This document shows, in pieces, positions 24,328-34,272 of a stretch of 64,000 nucleotides of DNA. The number at the start of each line of letters is the position of its first letter. The first letter of the stretch is position 1. A program made the translations under genes and the position numbers. Source of the DNA: Phocoena phocoena (Eukaryota > Chordata > Mammalia > Artiodactyla > Phocoenidae); NCBI RefSeq assembly GCF_963924675.1, contig NC_089219.1, positions 152,788,288 through 152,852,287 of the forward strand, given 5' to 3'. The notes beneath the pieces were generated by a model. It made no database searches. It was not told the DNA's origin and saw only the letters and a program-made list of their open reading frames with translations.

Positions 24328-24588
24328 AGATCCTCATCTTTGAAGACAGAATGAAGTGATTAGCTTCTCTTTTAATGTTAATGGTATCTCCAAATTGATA
24401 ATCTAGTTCGAAAGAACTTATTATCAAATTCCATATAAGTTTAGAAGCAAAAATACGTCCTACAGCACAAATGTTTCCATGAATAAATGAAAGTATGAAA
24501 TGGGTCACACTGAGTAGAGATGCTCAATACTGACATTTTGATATATGACCAGGCCCTGTTAATATCTGTCTGCAACTCATTGATTCAG

Positions 24589-25161
24589 CTATGCTATAAA
24601 AACCTTAATAACCAACTGAATCTCCTTCTTGCAAATAGGACATGAAGCCCCAGCCTTCTTTAATCTTCTGGCACAATGAAAACAAGTGACAAGATGGCCT
24701 GTCCTCCCATGAATTATGTTCCCGTCTCGTGGTCTTTTCTCACACAGACTACATGGCTTCAGGAGATTCTGGCAATCCTCCATGTTTTCTGTACCTGTTC
24801 TCTGTTCATAAAGGTTATCTGATTTTTCTCCCATGCTTGATATGGTCTCTTGGCTTTCAGAACTGTGAGCCAAATCCAAGAATTCCACTGAGTTGCAGGG
24901 ACCAAAAAGTTTGGAGTTTTCTTCCTTTACATATATATCTTTAGGTCTAACAACTGGAGCTGATATGGTTCTTCTGCAGTCAGGAACATCAATTCCTTCA
25001 CTTTCTTGCTTTTCAGGTATGGCAGTGATATCAGACGTGGAGAGAGAATGGGTTAACTTAGAACAATCTGAATACCAATCCTTCCTCAAGGCCCAGCAAC
25101 GAAAACAGTACCTCTTGCTTGGAGAGTTAAATTTCTTGCACTCAGTACACTGCCACTCATC
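24589..25161 (-). CDS. MDM4: MDM4 exon 11: zinc finger, regulatory tail and RING (residues 302-491)
   Basis: The terminal coding part is 573 nt, from acceptor CTTTGTAG|GATGAG to stop TAG (24589-24591). It holds the RanBP2-type zinc finger (C306, C309, C320, C323) and S342. The RRTISAPVV motif is the 14-3-3/Chk site, S368 here and S367 in human. The caspase motif DVPD is at 359-362. The RING starts at about C438 (CSLCEKRPRDGNIIHGRTGH), continues through CFHC and SCPIC, and ends VIKVFIA. An apparent one-residue insertion just before DVPD explains 491 rather than 490 residues. The MDM4-specific C-terminal tail is needed for pairing with the MDM2 RING. Confidence 0.98.
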   Translation of the reverse strand, partial: DEWQCTECKKFNSPSKRYCFRCWALRKDWYSDCSKLTHSLSTSDITAIPEKQESEGIDVPDCRRTISAPVVRPKDIYVKEENSKLFGPCNSVEFLDLAHSSESQETISSMGEKSDNLYEQRTGTENMEDCQNLLKPCSLCEKRPRDGNIIHGRTGHLVTCFHCARRLKKAGASCPICKKEIQLVIKVFIA

Positions 25162-27130
25162 CTACAAAGACAAGTGCAGCCAATTAATACTCACTCAGTG
25201 GAGAACATGATGCTGAGGAACAGGGAAAGCAGGCCAAATTCTCATCATCTCACACTAAGCTAGTAAGAATCCAGACACTCCACACCAGTGGTCTAGCTAA
25301 GAACTTGAACAAAGTCTATGGCTACGTGTAAATAAGTCTTGAGAAGTTTTGCAATGATAGTGACATAACTGCCATTTCAAGCCAACATTTGATGTAGCTA
25401 ATCTTTTAAAAAAAGTTAAATCATTTTAGCTTTCTATTTAGTCTGGGTAGAATTTACATCGTTTGCTTTTCCCCACTGCCTTCTTTTTAGGTCATTTTTC
25501 TTTGTATAACTTACTCTTTTATTGAGCAAGAGGCTAAAGAATGAAGAAAAGATAATACTCTTTCTTTCCTACTAATTAAGAAATGTTATAAAATTTGTCA
25601 AAAAGGAAATTAAAATGAAATTTGAAAACTACTACATTTACTCATGCTCTCTCACTGCTCTCAGGATCATAGGTAGCTAATTGTGTGCCTAAATCACATT
25701 CTCTGAAAAATGAATGTTCTTGTCCTTGAATGCCAAATAATTCTTTTCCTACTTCTCCATGTTCAAATTAGGAGATACCAGAGCTCAATGAATTTCAAAT
25801 GCCTTTCTTAATTCACAGGTAGCTACCTAGAACAAGTCAAGAGTATTTAATGCGGATAATTGCCTGGCTTTGACAGGATCCATGACTTGACACATGCTGA
25901 CTCGATTACTTTCAGAACGAAGGCCAAGCACTTCAAGTTTAGAAGTCATAACTCAACTGCCTATACTGAGAGGCAGGGACACAACCATTTGTTAAACTGG
26001 GATGTTCTCCAGAGAGCCTCAGAACATTCTTGCCAGTTTAAGATCCTCAGATTTCATCTGAAATGCTATACAAATACCCAAAGGGACTTCAAAGATCGGG
26101 AATTCATAATTGATGGTTTGTCACAGTCTAATTGGCATCACTTTTCTTTTTTAGTAGTACATAAAATAATAGGGCTTATTAAATTCCATGGCATATCTGA
26201 ATTGATGAAATATAGTCTATTTGCTTAATAGGTTTTCTGGGCCCAAGTAGCCTCAAAAGTCTGATGAAGATGGAAACACTTATCTCTGCTACTTGTATTA
26301 TGGTCAAGAACACTTAATGGACCAATATATCTCACCTTATTACTTAGCTATGCACAAACAATTTGCAGTGAATTACCATAATGGTCAGCAGTGGTGGGGC
26401 GTGAGCTAGGGGGAAGGATCAACACTAGAGACAACCTAAAATTTTTATATCCTTACACAGCAAAATGTAAAATCCCCTCCTTATCCTTCCCCCACCACCC
26501 TTCTTCCCACAGTGAGTTAGCTGAGGAAGTACTAAAAGGGAAATGGGGAACTAGCATGAAAAGAGAAAAGCAAGGTATACATTTGAATCTCAACCTGAGT
26601 TGCCAATTGGTGACAAATCCACACCTGTTATCTAACAGCTTAATACTCAATATTCATTTATCAGCCCCCCATTAATATAAACCTGTGTAGAAGTTAAGCC
26701 ATTTTCCATTTGTTTCTATTTAAGAAAGCACTGAAAGTATTATACTTGACCAAGAATTTTAGATAGCTTATAGGCCTATCTTTGGGATTACAGAGAGGTG
26801 TTTAGTGGGAAAAGCAGTACAGGACTATTTTGAATAACTGTGTATCCACTGCATAACGTCCCAAGAGTTTTGAAAGCAGGGAGAAAGGCACACAGAGAGG
26901 CATTTAAGTCATCCCTTTTCAAGGCAGGGAGAGGATTAGATCAACTCATCCCCTTCTCTTCTCAAATTCCAATAAAAAATCTAACAAGATGTAAAGAAAC
27001 CAATACCTCTACCTAGGAAAGGTAGATAGAAATGGGGGATATGGCATTCTTCAACACAAGTGAACTGCTGGAACATTAACATCTGAAGACGTGGGTGGTG
27101 TAAAACAGCTCTTTTACTAGAAACTCATAC
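25162..27130 (-). other. MDM4: MDM4 intron 10
   Basis: 1969 nt of AT-rich unique sequence with GT-AG ends. The 122-residue frame at 25860-26228 has no recognisable domain and is taken as chance. No recent SINE inside. Confidence 0.8.
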
Positions 27131-27211
27131 CTCAGAGGTAACTTCTATATCAGTATCGTCACTTATGGACTTAGAGTCCTCAAGGTCATCATTTTTTCCC
27201 ACTTCAATCAC
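27131..27211 (-). CDS. MDM4: MDM4 exon 10: residues 275-301
   Basis: The exon is 81 nt, phase 0 at both ends, acceptor TTTCTCAG|GTGATT, donor TCTGAG|GTATGA. It encodes VIEVGKNDDLEDSKSISDD and then TDIEVTSE, a second acidic stretch just before the zinc finger. It could be skipped in frame. Confidence 0.96.
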
Positions 27212-28921
27212 CTGAGAAAGCAAAGACATCTTATTAGCAAGGTTTACCTATTTTAGATGCCATTACCTGAGAGCAAAAAAGACAGAAGAGCTTCAGTTTA
27301 AAACTCACATTCTTCTCCCAACACTAGCACTTAAAAAGGAAACTGCTTATATATGAGACATGATTCCGTACATACCTAGTTGACATTTCAGTAGAATAAA
27401 GCACCCAGAGGGGTTACCAAATATCTTTGGCATTCAGAAGAGAGAGGGCTCCCAAATTTATGCATTTAAATAAACAATATCAGAGTATAAATTATTAAAT
27501 GGGGAAATTTTTTATCTTGAGAATCTATGTAGGCATTCACAAGAATAAAACAGGATTACATGAGAAAATGGAAGTAAAAAGCACCATATAAAATGAGAAA
27601 ATTAGATGTGAAGAATGAAAACAAAGTACATTTTACTTTTCATATTCAAAAGTAAAACTAGTTATGTGATACTCTTGACTGTCCTATAAAAACATGCCCA
27701 TGGACCAGGAAAAAAAGTCAAGAAATGTGGGAAGCGTCTTTTAAATTCTGAAATTTAAAATTCTAAAAATTAAAATCCCAGTTTTGTGATCCAATGAATG
27801 GAATGAAACCAATTATGATACAATTATGAACCACTGTATAGCAACCTTCTCACAGAAGTTCAAGTATTTTAAGTCCCATCTCTCTCTATACAAGTTTCCA
27901 ATGTCACCTCTGTCTTCATTCTAATAACTTGTACTCCCTCCTAATGCTACCAAAAAATAACTAGCTCAACAAAGACCAAGTATCTACCTGCTTCCCACAA
28001 ACGTATCAGAATACCCTCCAGGGACCCAAATTACTATGAAAAGCCTTTAAATTAAAAGAATGACCCAATTTAGGTCTGGTTTTTGCAGTATTTATTCAAT
28101 GGGTATTTACTGTGACTCTCATCCAAGTCAGCACTGGACCTGCTGCCCAATGCTTTTTGAGACTTGAGCATGTGCCTATATGACTCTTCATCTTGGTGTG
28201 CTTACACCATGTGTACTATGAATTCTAACTCTCTTCCCTCCTCCTATTTAAACTCTAAAATATGTAGGAAGAGCTCATCTGTTTAGTTCCATTTAGGTAT
28301 AAAGCAGGTATGGAAACTACTGAGAAGTCTAAGAAATAAAGATTTTTTTTTGCCCTACAGGATTTTGTGGCCATTTAGAACTTTGCCTTGTTAGCAAAGC
28401 AAGGTCTCCAGAAGAAAAAACTCCACAATGGGAGATTAGACAAGCAGGAAAAGGGTACCTTATTGCTTCTAACAAACTAGGTGCTTTACCCATGAAGGCC
28501 TATCCTATTTTTAAGACAGGCTTGGTTAACTTAATGTAAACCTTGAAACTGGATATAGGAAAAGTATTTTTTAAAAAAGGGGGAGGATTAGAGCTTCCCT
28601 GGTGGCGCAGTGGTTGAGAGTCTGCTTGCCGATGCAAGGGACACGGGTTCGTGCCCCAGTCCTGGAAGATCCCACATGCTGCGGAGCGGCTGGGCCCGTG
28701 AGCCACGGCCGCTGGGCCTGAGCGTCTGGAGCCTGTGCTCCGCAATGGGAGAGGCCACAACAGTGAGAGGCCCGCATACCGCAAAAAAAAAAAAAGGGGG
28801 GGAGGGAGGATTACATGAGTCATTTGTTCTACAAAGCAGCACAGGGTCGGGTCACCAGATCTGAAAAGATTATACTATATGCATGTAAATCCAATCAATG
28901 TGAAATTTTTCCACAACATAC
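27212..28921 (-). other. MDM4: MDM4 intron 9
   Basis: 1710 nt with GT-AG ends. AT-rich unique sequence plus one young SINE near the exon 9 side. Confidence 0.8.
28592..28795 (+). mobile_element. CHR-type SINE, short young class, intron 9
   Basis: Starts gagcttccctggtggcgcag and ends cataccgc plus A13. The target duplication is approximately gggggaggatta on both sides, with extra G on the right. Its tail lies about 125 nt from the exon 9 donor. Confidence 0.92.
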
Positions 28922-29071
28922 CTTTTTGTCTCTCACCTTCCCTACTTCTTCACTTGTTTGTTCAGGATCAGTAGCTTCAACTTTTATTCCAACACCAAAC
29001 TGCTCTGATACTGACTCATTCAAAAACCACAGGTCATCTGTGGTGTCTGAAACAATGGCAGTACCTATATC
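28922..29071 (-). CDS. MDM4: MDM4 exon 9: acidic domain (residues 225-274)
   Basis: The exon is 150 nt, phase 0 at both ends, acceptor TATATTAG|GATATA, donor AAAAAG|GTATGT. It encodes DIGTAIVSDTTDDLWFLNE and continues through an acidic, Glu/Asp-rich stretch to VRDKK. The acidic domain mediates contacts within the protein and with partners. Its length would allow in-frame skipping. Confidence 0.96.
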
Positions 29072-30343
29072 CTAATATAAAGAAAACAAACATGAGTTTT
29101 TGTAGTCAGAGGTTTATTAGAGATGTTGAACCCAAGTAAATGAAGCCAAAACTCAATGTCCTCACACATCTCTAAAGAACGCCTAGCCTTTCTTCTACAG
29201 ATATGTATTCATTCAACAAATATCTACTTGGCAGCTACTACGTATAAACTAATGGGTGGACATAAGAGCACCTGGCAAGGAATTTTCTATTTTAACAGTA
29301 AATCAGGCATTAACACCAGAGAAACAGCACTAAAGTGCTTAAAAGCTAAAAACTCGTAGTTGCTCAACTAAATAGAATCTATCCACTACAATCCGTTCTG
29401 AGGACCTAGAAAACTTTTATTAACTGTGACATATTCTTTCCTGTAATAGTCAATGATGTTTACCAAAGAAATATGAGAAATACTGATGATAATTCAAACC
29501 TTCTGTCTTCTTTCTGAACTTTTTTTTTTTTTTGAGGTAAAGTTGGTACATAACACTTCTTTCTTAATTCTTAACTTTAAATATAACTTTCTACATTCAT
29601 CAATGGACATTTTATGACGTGTTTTTTCTACAATATTCATAAGAGACAACTTATTATTTTGCCATTATTATACGTCCACTCACTTACTGAACAAATACTC
29701 ACTAATTGCCTATTATGTGTCAGATACTGCCTATTGCTTCTATCTAGGCAACAGAATAGAGTGGTCAATAATACAAAAGCTCTGGACCTGTATTTCAATG
29801 GGGTCAAACAGACAACAAACACATAAACAAAATAAAATAATAGTTTTACAAAGTGAGAAGTACAATGGAGAATATAAAAGAGCAGAATGGTGATAGCCTG
29901 AATTAGGCTGTAACAGTGAAAGTAATAAAAAGCGTATAGCTAGAAAAAGCGTTGATAGCCTGAATGTGGTATATGAGAAAGAATGAAATCAATGATATCC
30001 CTTGATACTTGGCTGGAATAACTGGGTGGAAGGCAGACTTATGAAAAAGGAAACGCTGAATAGGAGTGTTAGTTTAAAAAAAAAAATCAAGAGTCCTGTT
30101 TTGAACATGTTAAATGTCAGATCATCTAAGTGTTGAGTAGGCAGCTGGATATGGAAGCTGGGCACTGAGGAGAGAGGTCAGCACTGAAGATACAGATTTG
30201 GGCAACACATGCATAGAGATGGTACTTAAAAGTCATAGCACTGAATGGGAATTCTTAGAGGATGTAATGTATGGTTCAAGAGTAACCAAGAATGTTACTC
30301 TTTCAAAAGAAAAAAAAAGTGCCTCTTCAGATGTGAAATTCAC
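29072..30343 (-). other. MDM4: MDM4 intron 8 with L2 relic
   Basis: 1272 nt with GT-AG ends. About 29195-29900 is a minus-oriented L2 3' end: ttcattcaacaaatatctac and cactaattgcctattatgtg followed by tcagatactg. A short T tract with L1-like tail sequence sits at about 29520-29570. Confidence 0.7.
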
Positions 30344-30504
30344 CTGGTTTGTCTGTAAATCAGTTGAGCCATTACTTCTAGGTGTATAGTTATTTCTCAA
30401 GTTTCCTAAAAACCACCAAGGCAAGCCAGCTACATCCCACTCCTCAAACCCGAGGTCCAGTCTTGACGTCTCATCTTGGGTTAGATTTGCTACCAAGTCT
30501 TCAT
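30344..30504 (-). CDS. MDM4: MDM4 exon 8: acidic region with WW motif (residues 171-224)
   Basis: The exon is 161 nt, acceptor TTTGTAG|ATGAAG, donor AACCAG|GTGAAT. It completes D171 and encodes EDLVANLTQDETSRLDLGFE followed by EWDVAGLPWWFLGNLR and more. W200 and W201 match the human residues of the intramolecular p53-mimicking motif that folds onto the N-terminal pocket. The exon ends in phase 0. Confidence 0.97.
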
Positions 30505-32731
30505 CTACAAAAGTCAAATGAAAAGGATGGTAACTATGTACACAACACTTAAGAATCAAGACTCTCTTTATAATACTTACAATCTCTTGTGTAAGAGAGG
30601 TAAAAAGAAATTGCTCTTCCCAGTAAGAAAGAATCAGAAGTCAAATACCTGTCTCAGTGGCAGAGCCCAAATCTCCTTCCCCCGGTTTTAGGCTTCATTA
30701 GCAAGTAATGACACTAGAGATCATTCATCAAGGAATATAAACTCTGAAAGCGTCCAAACAATGACATTGTTCTATCAATAAAAGGATATCTAAATGGTCA
30801 CTTATTGGCAATTTAAACATCCCTACCACTGTAATAACTGAAGAATGACTTGCTCCAGTACATGATACCTGACAATAGCTTGATTCACTGGACTGCAAAT
30901 GATGACGGCATAGTGGCCCAAGCCTTGAGATAGAAACAAGGTGGTACAGACCATAATGGGCAATCACAAGGTTGCCAAGGCAGTCTCACTGGTACCACAT
31001 ATTTTCGGACATTTCTCAACAATTCATATGTTTTAATAGGTAACAACCACTATGAAACACTGAACTCTAGGCTGTCCAAATAAATATATACATGTGTCCT
31101 TTCTGGATCAATAGGCTCTTTTGGAGTTAAGACATCTAAAATCTAGAAATATTGCAAATCCAAAACATATTAAGGGCCCACATGTTCTCAATAAAAGATC
31201 TCGTGTTATACATCTAGATGATATTCAAGGGAGTTACAAACATAAGTTTGTTGCTACCACATGAAATTCTTTTCCTTCTTTCCCATGTCCAATCTTTTTT
31301 GTTGTGCTTTCCTCTTTTCCTACTTTCTTACTCTCCTCTACCTCTTCCCAATGCCCTAGGCATGCCAATGGCAACCGAGGTATTTAAATGTGCTAAGACA
31401 CATACGGTTGAAAAAATGTCTGCAATAAATGGATCCCTGACAAAACAAAAGGTACCCTCTCTACTTACAAATTATGTTGTTCTTGCCTATTAAAAGGCAT
31501 ACTTGTGCTCACGGAAACTTCAACTATCTTTTACTTACTCATTGCTGAAATTATGAGAAACCTAATTCCTGAGAGGGTGCCACATTAAAGTTATCTTCAA
31601 CTATTCAAGCTCTATAACTTCTTGGGAAGGGAATGAAAAGAGGCCATTCTTTCCACATATAAAAATTCTGTCCTTTCTACATGTACACCTCCCTGAAAAT
31701 ACTAAGCTATTTCTTCTCAAAATTTACATCACAAACTTCATTGAGTCTCTTGAATTGGCTGTTCTTATATTCTAAACAGCCTTTTGAGTAGAAAATAAGC
31801 CAGCACCTGTATTTAAAGAAACAAAATTACACATTTAATACCATGCAGACTGGAATAAGCTCCAACATAACTAGATAGTCCAAAATTCAGTTTATATTCA
31901 AATGCAATTTGAAGAAGACAATCCAGCATGATAAACAGATTAAATTTTAATTTAATCATTTAAAATAATTTCAGCAGCATAATTTTCTGGGATGTTACTA
32001 GAGGTCTAACCTGCCAATTTTGCAAGTGTGAGTCAGGTACCTATACTAGAAACCATCGTGCCATAATATCTTTGAGGAATTTATGATTTTACATTATCTT
32101 TGCAGGAAAATTTTTAGGAAATGCTTTATGAAGTAAGGTGTGGGGAAAACTTCCAAAATGTTGATCAACTCACTTAACCTGACCATACTATATCTAATAT
32201 GAATGGCAAAGATCTAATGACTACCATCCAAGGGCAAAGGAGGTACTAGGCTTCTTATGTCTCATTCTTGGCTGTGAGATATTAAGTATATTTTACCATC
32301 TTTGCAAACTTCAAAAAAATCTATGAAAATTAGCCTTTGCCTCAAGCAGACAAATAAAAATAAAAATTCTAACCAGATCAAATGTATAACAGGGATGCCA
32401 AGATTTAAAAGGCCAAGGCAGCTGAGTTACCAGGTGGCAAACTGATAAATGTGCGGCTATCTTCTGTTAGCATGCTAGCTAAAGGAAGGGTCTTGCTCCA
32501 TCCAGTCATCACATGTTGCTAAAAAAGAACTACCACCTTCTTCAAAGTTAACAGTGGTGACTAGGGTAAAAAAAAAAAAAGGTTTTCGGAAAAGAATGAA
32601 AAATAAGTATGACATATGCCCCCACTACTTGACATACAAAGAGACAGCACTACTATTTTTTGAGTTCTCTATAACGGCCTTAATTACTGCTAGTGCTTAA
32701 TATGGATAGATACTATTTCTAAGTCACCACT

Positions 32732-33321
32732 GGAACTTCCCTGGTGGTCCAGTGGTTAAGAATCTGCCTTGCAGGGGTTCCCTGGTGGCGCAGTGGTTGA
32801 GAGTCCGCCTGCCGATGCAGGGGACACGGGTTCGTGCCCCGGTCCGGGAAGATCCCACGTGCCGCGGAGTGGCTGGGCCCGTGAGCCATGGCCGCTGAGC
32901 CTGCGCGTCCAGAGCCTGTGCTCCGCAGCGGGAGAGGCCGCAGCAGTGAGAGGCCCGTGTACCGCAAAAAAAAAAAAAGAAAAAAAAAGCATCTGCCTTG
33001 CAATGCAGGGAATGCCGGTTCGACCCCTGGTGGGGGAACTAAGATCCCAAATGCCGCAGGGCAACTAAGCCCGTGCACCGCAACTACTGAGCCCACGTGC
33101 CACAACTACAGAGCCCACGTGCTCTGGAGCCTGCGCGCCACAACTACTGAAACTGCGCACTCTGGAGCTTGTGCACCACAACTAGAGCCTGCGTGTCACA
33201 ACTAATAAGCCTGTGCACCACAACTAGAGAGAAGCCTGCGCACTGCAACAAAGAGCCCACACACCGCAATGAAAGATCCCGCGTGCTGCAACTAAGACCC
33301 AATAAATAAATAAATAAACAT
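32732..33321 (+). mobile_element. Long-class CHR SINE split by a younger SINE
   Basis: The outer element starts ggaacttccctggtggtcca, is interrupted at 32774-32990, then resumes at atctgccttgcaatgcaggg and runs through many degenerate caactac-gagcc units to an (AAAT)n tail. It is unusually long for the class because of repeat expansion in its 3' half. Confidence 0.93.
32774..32990 (+). mobile_element. Short young CHR SINE nested in the outer SINE
   Basis: Starts ggggttccctggtggcgcag and ends gtgtaccgc plus a long A tail. Perfect 12-bp target duplication atctgccttgca lies at 32762-32773 and 32991-33002, inside the outer SINE. Confidence 0.95.
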
Positions 33322-33417
33322 TAATAAAAAATGAAAGTCACCACCAAAAAATAAGAAAGAGAGAGAGAAACAGAGAGAAAAAAAGAAAGGTCTACATAGC
33401 CTTAATCCAAAACTTAC

Positions 33418-33517
33418 CTTCTCTAGAATTTCTGCATTTACGCTGTGAGGTAGGCAGTGCGGGAATATTGCCTTCTTCAGTTCTTTTCCTGGAATTGGAA
33501 CTTTCCTCTACACTTTG
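33418..33517 (-). CDS. MDM4: MDM4 exon 7: linker (residues 138-171)
   Basis: The exon is 100 nt, acceptor CTTTTCAG|CAAAGT, donor AGAGAAG|GTAAGT. It encodes a polar, Ser/Arg/Lys-rich linker starting QSVEESSNSRKRTEE. This is the most divergent coding segment compared with the human protein as I recall it. The intron after exon 6 is short (687 nt). A nested SINE array begins about 95 nt into the following intron. Confidence 0.95.
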
Positions 33518-34204
33518 CTGAAAAGAAGGGAAAGGTGTCTCTCAGTGCAGTAGAAATGACTGTGACCAGGGGATGTAGCAGTTCCATTCTGGCTCACCAG
33601 TTAGTGTGCGACACAATGGGTTACGCACAAGAAAGGAAAACTCTGGAGTTCACAACAGTCATCAAATAAAGGCAACCTCTCCTCAACCCACTGTGGGGAA
33701 AAAAATCTGCACAAAAGGCCAAAGTCTACTGTTAAAAACAGGTTATCAATATAAAGCCTCTAGCCTACACAAAATTAGGCATAATTCAGAAAAAAAGAAC
33801 GTATACCAAGATGATCATAAAGTTTTCCCAGGTTTGGGGAAGCTTTAAGAAATGGCCTGACCTGAACTTAATTGCAACAAGCCTGTTAAAATTTAATAAA
33901 GCAATTTCCTCAGACACCTACATACCTACATCATCACACACACAGGCACATACAAACCCTAAGAAAATGCAACTGGAAGAACTGTAGATCAGAAGTGCTA
34001 CATCCCAAGGAAAGATTCAGAGACTGGAACTCTGTTATGGGCAGAACAGAGAAGGTTCACTCTGTCCCTAGTCTGTGAACTCCCAAGAACCTTTCTTGTT
34101 AAATTCTTACCGCATTCAGGGAAAGGTCTTGGGAGTCCAAGATCATAGGTACAGAGAAGGGGCCACTCTGTACAACAAAAGAAGTCACCGTGTGGTGATT
34201 TTAC
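33518..34204 (-). other. MDM4: MDM4 intron 6
   Basis: 687 nt with GT-AG ends, the shortest intron of the gene. No transposon is recognised. It lies next to the alternative exon 6. Confidence 0.85.
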
Positions 34205-34272
34205 CTTCAGTTGGTCTTGACTTGGAATATCCATACTGTGATCCTGTGCGAGAGCGAGAGTCTGAGCAGCAT
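34205..34272 (-). CDS. MDM4: MDM4 exon 6 (68 nt, frame-setting alternative exon)
   Basis: The exon is 68 nt, acceptor CTATCCAG|ATGCTG, donor CTGAAG|GTAAAA. It encodes the rest of D115 to K137 (AAQTLALAQDHSMDIPSQDQ and LK). The length is not a multiple of three. In human MDM4, skipping this exon gives the frameshifted MDM4-S transcript, a known switch controlling MDM4 protein level. The same length and phase here mean skipping would also shift the frame. The donor lacks G at +5 (GTAAAA), so it is weaker than its neighbours. Confidence 0.97.

Larger units (their letters stand above)
17325..24588 (-). other. MDM4: Inferred MDM4 3' UTR (about 7.3 kb)
   Basis: Human MDM4 is known to have a very long 3' UTR. 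Here the sequence after the stop is mostly AT-rich unique DNA. It is interrupted by one SINE (24147-24327), a MER5-like relic with a TG run (about 22735-22990), a MIR-like piece (about 22490-22640), two L1 3' ends (18430-18855) and two copies of a 280-bp block (19349-19628, 21404-21685). I place the end at the AATAAA at 17345-17350. An earlier AATAAA lies at 19617-19622, so shorter isoforms are possible. No transcript evidence is available to me. Confidence 0.5.
30505..33417 (-). other. MDM4: MDM4 intron 7
   Basis: 2913 nt with GT-AG ends, mostly unique AT-rich DNA. It contains the nested SINE array (32732-33321) close to the exon 7 donor and a purine-rich simple repeat at about 33352-33388. 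Confidence 0.8.

Noticed and set aside
24589..25161. Assignment of the RING gene as MDM2
   Set aside because: The C terminus VIKVFIA, the RING sequence and the N-terminal residues fit MDM4, not MDM2. Full intron-exon structure excludes a processed pseudogene.
25860..26228. 122-residue plus-strand frame in MDM4 intron 10
   Set aside because: Antisense to the gene, no recognisable domain, no promoter or splice support.
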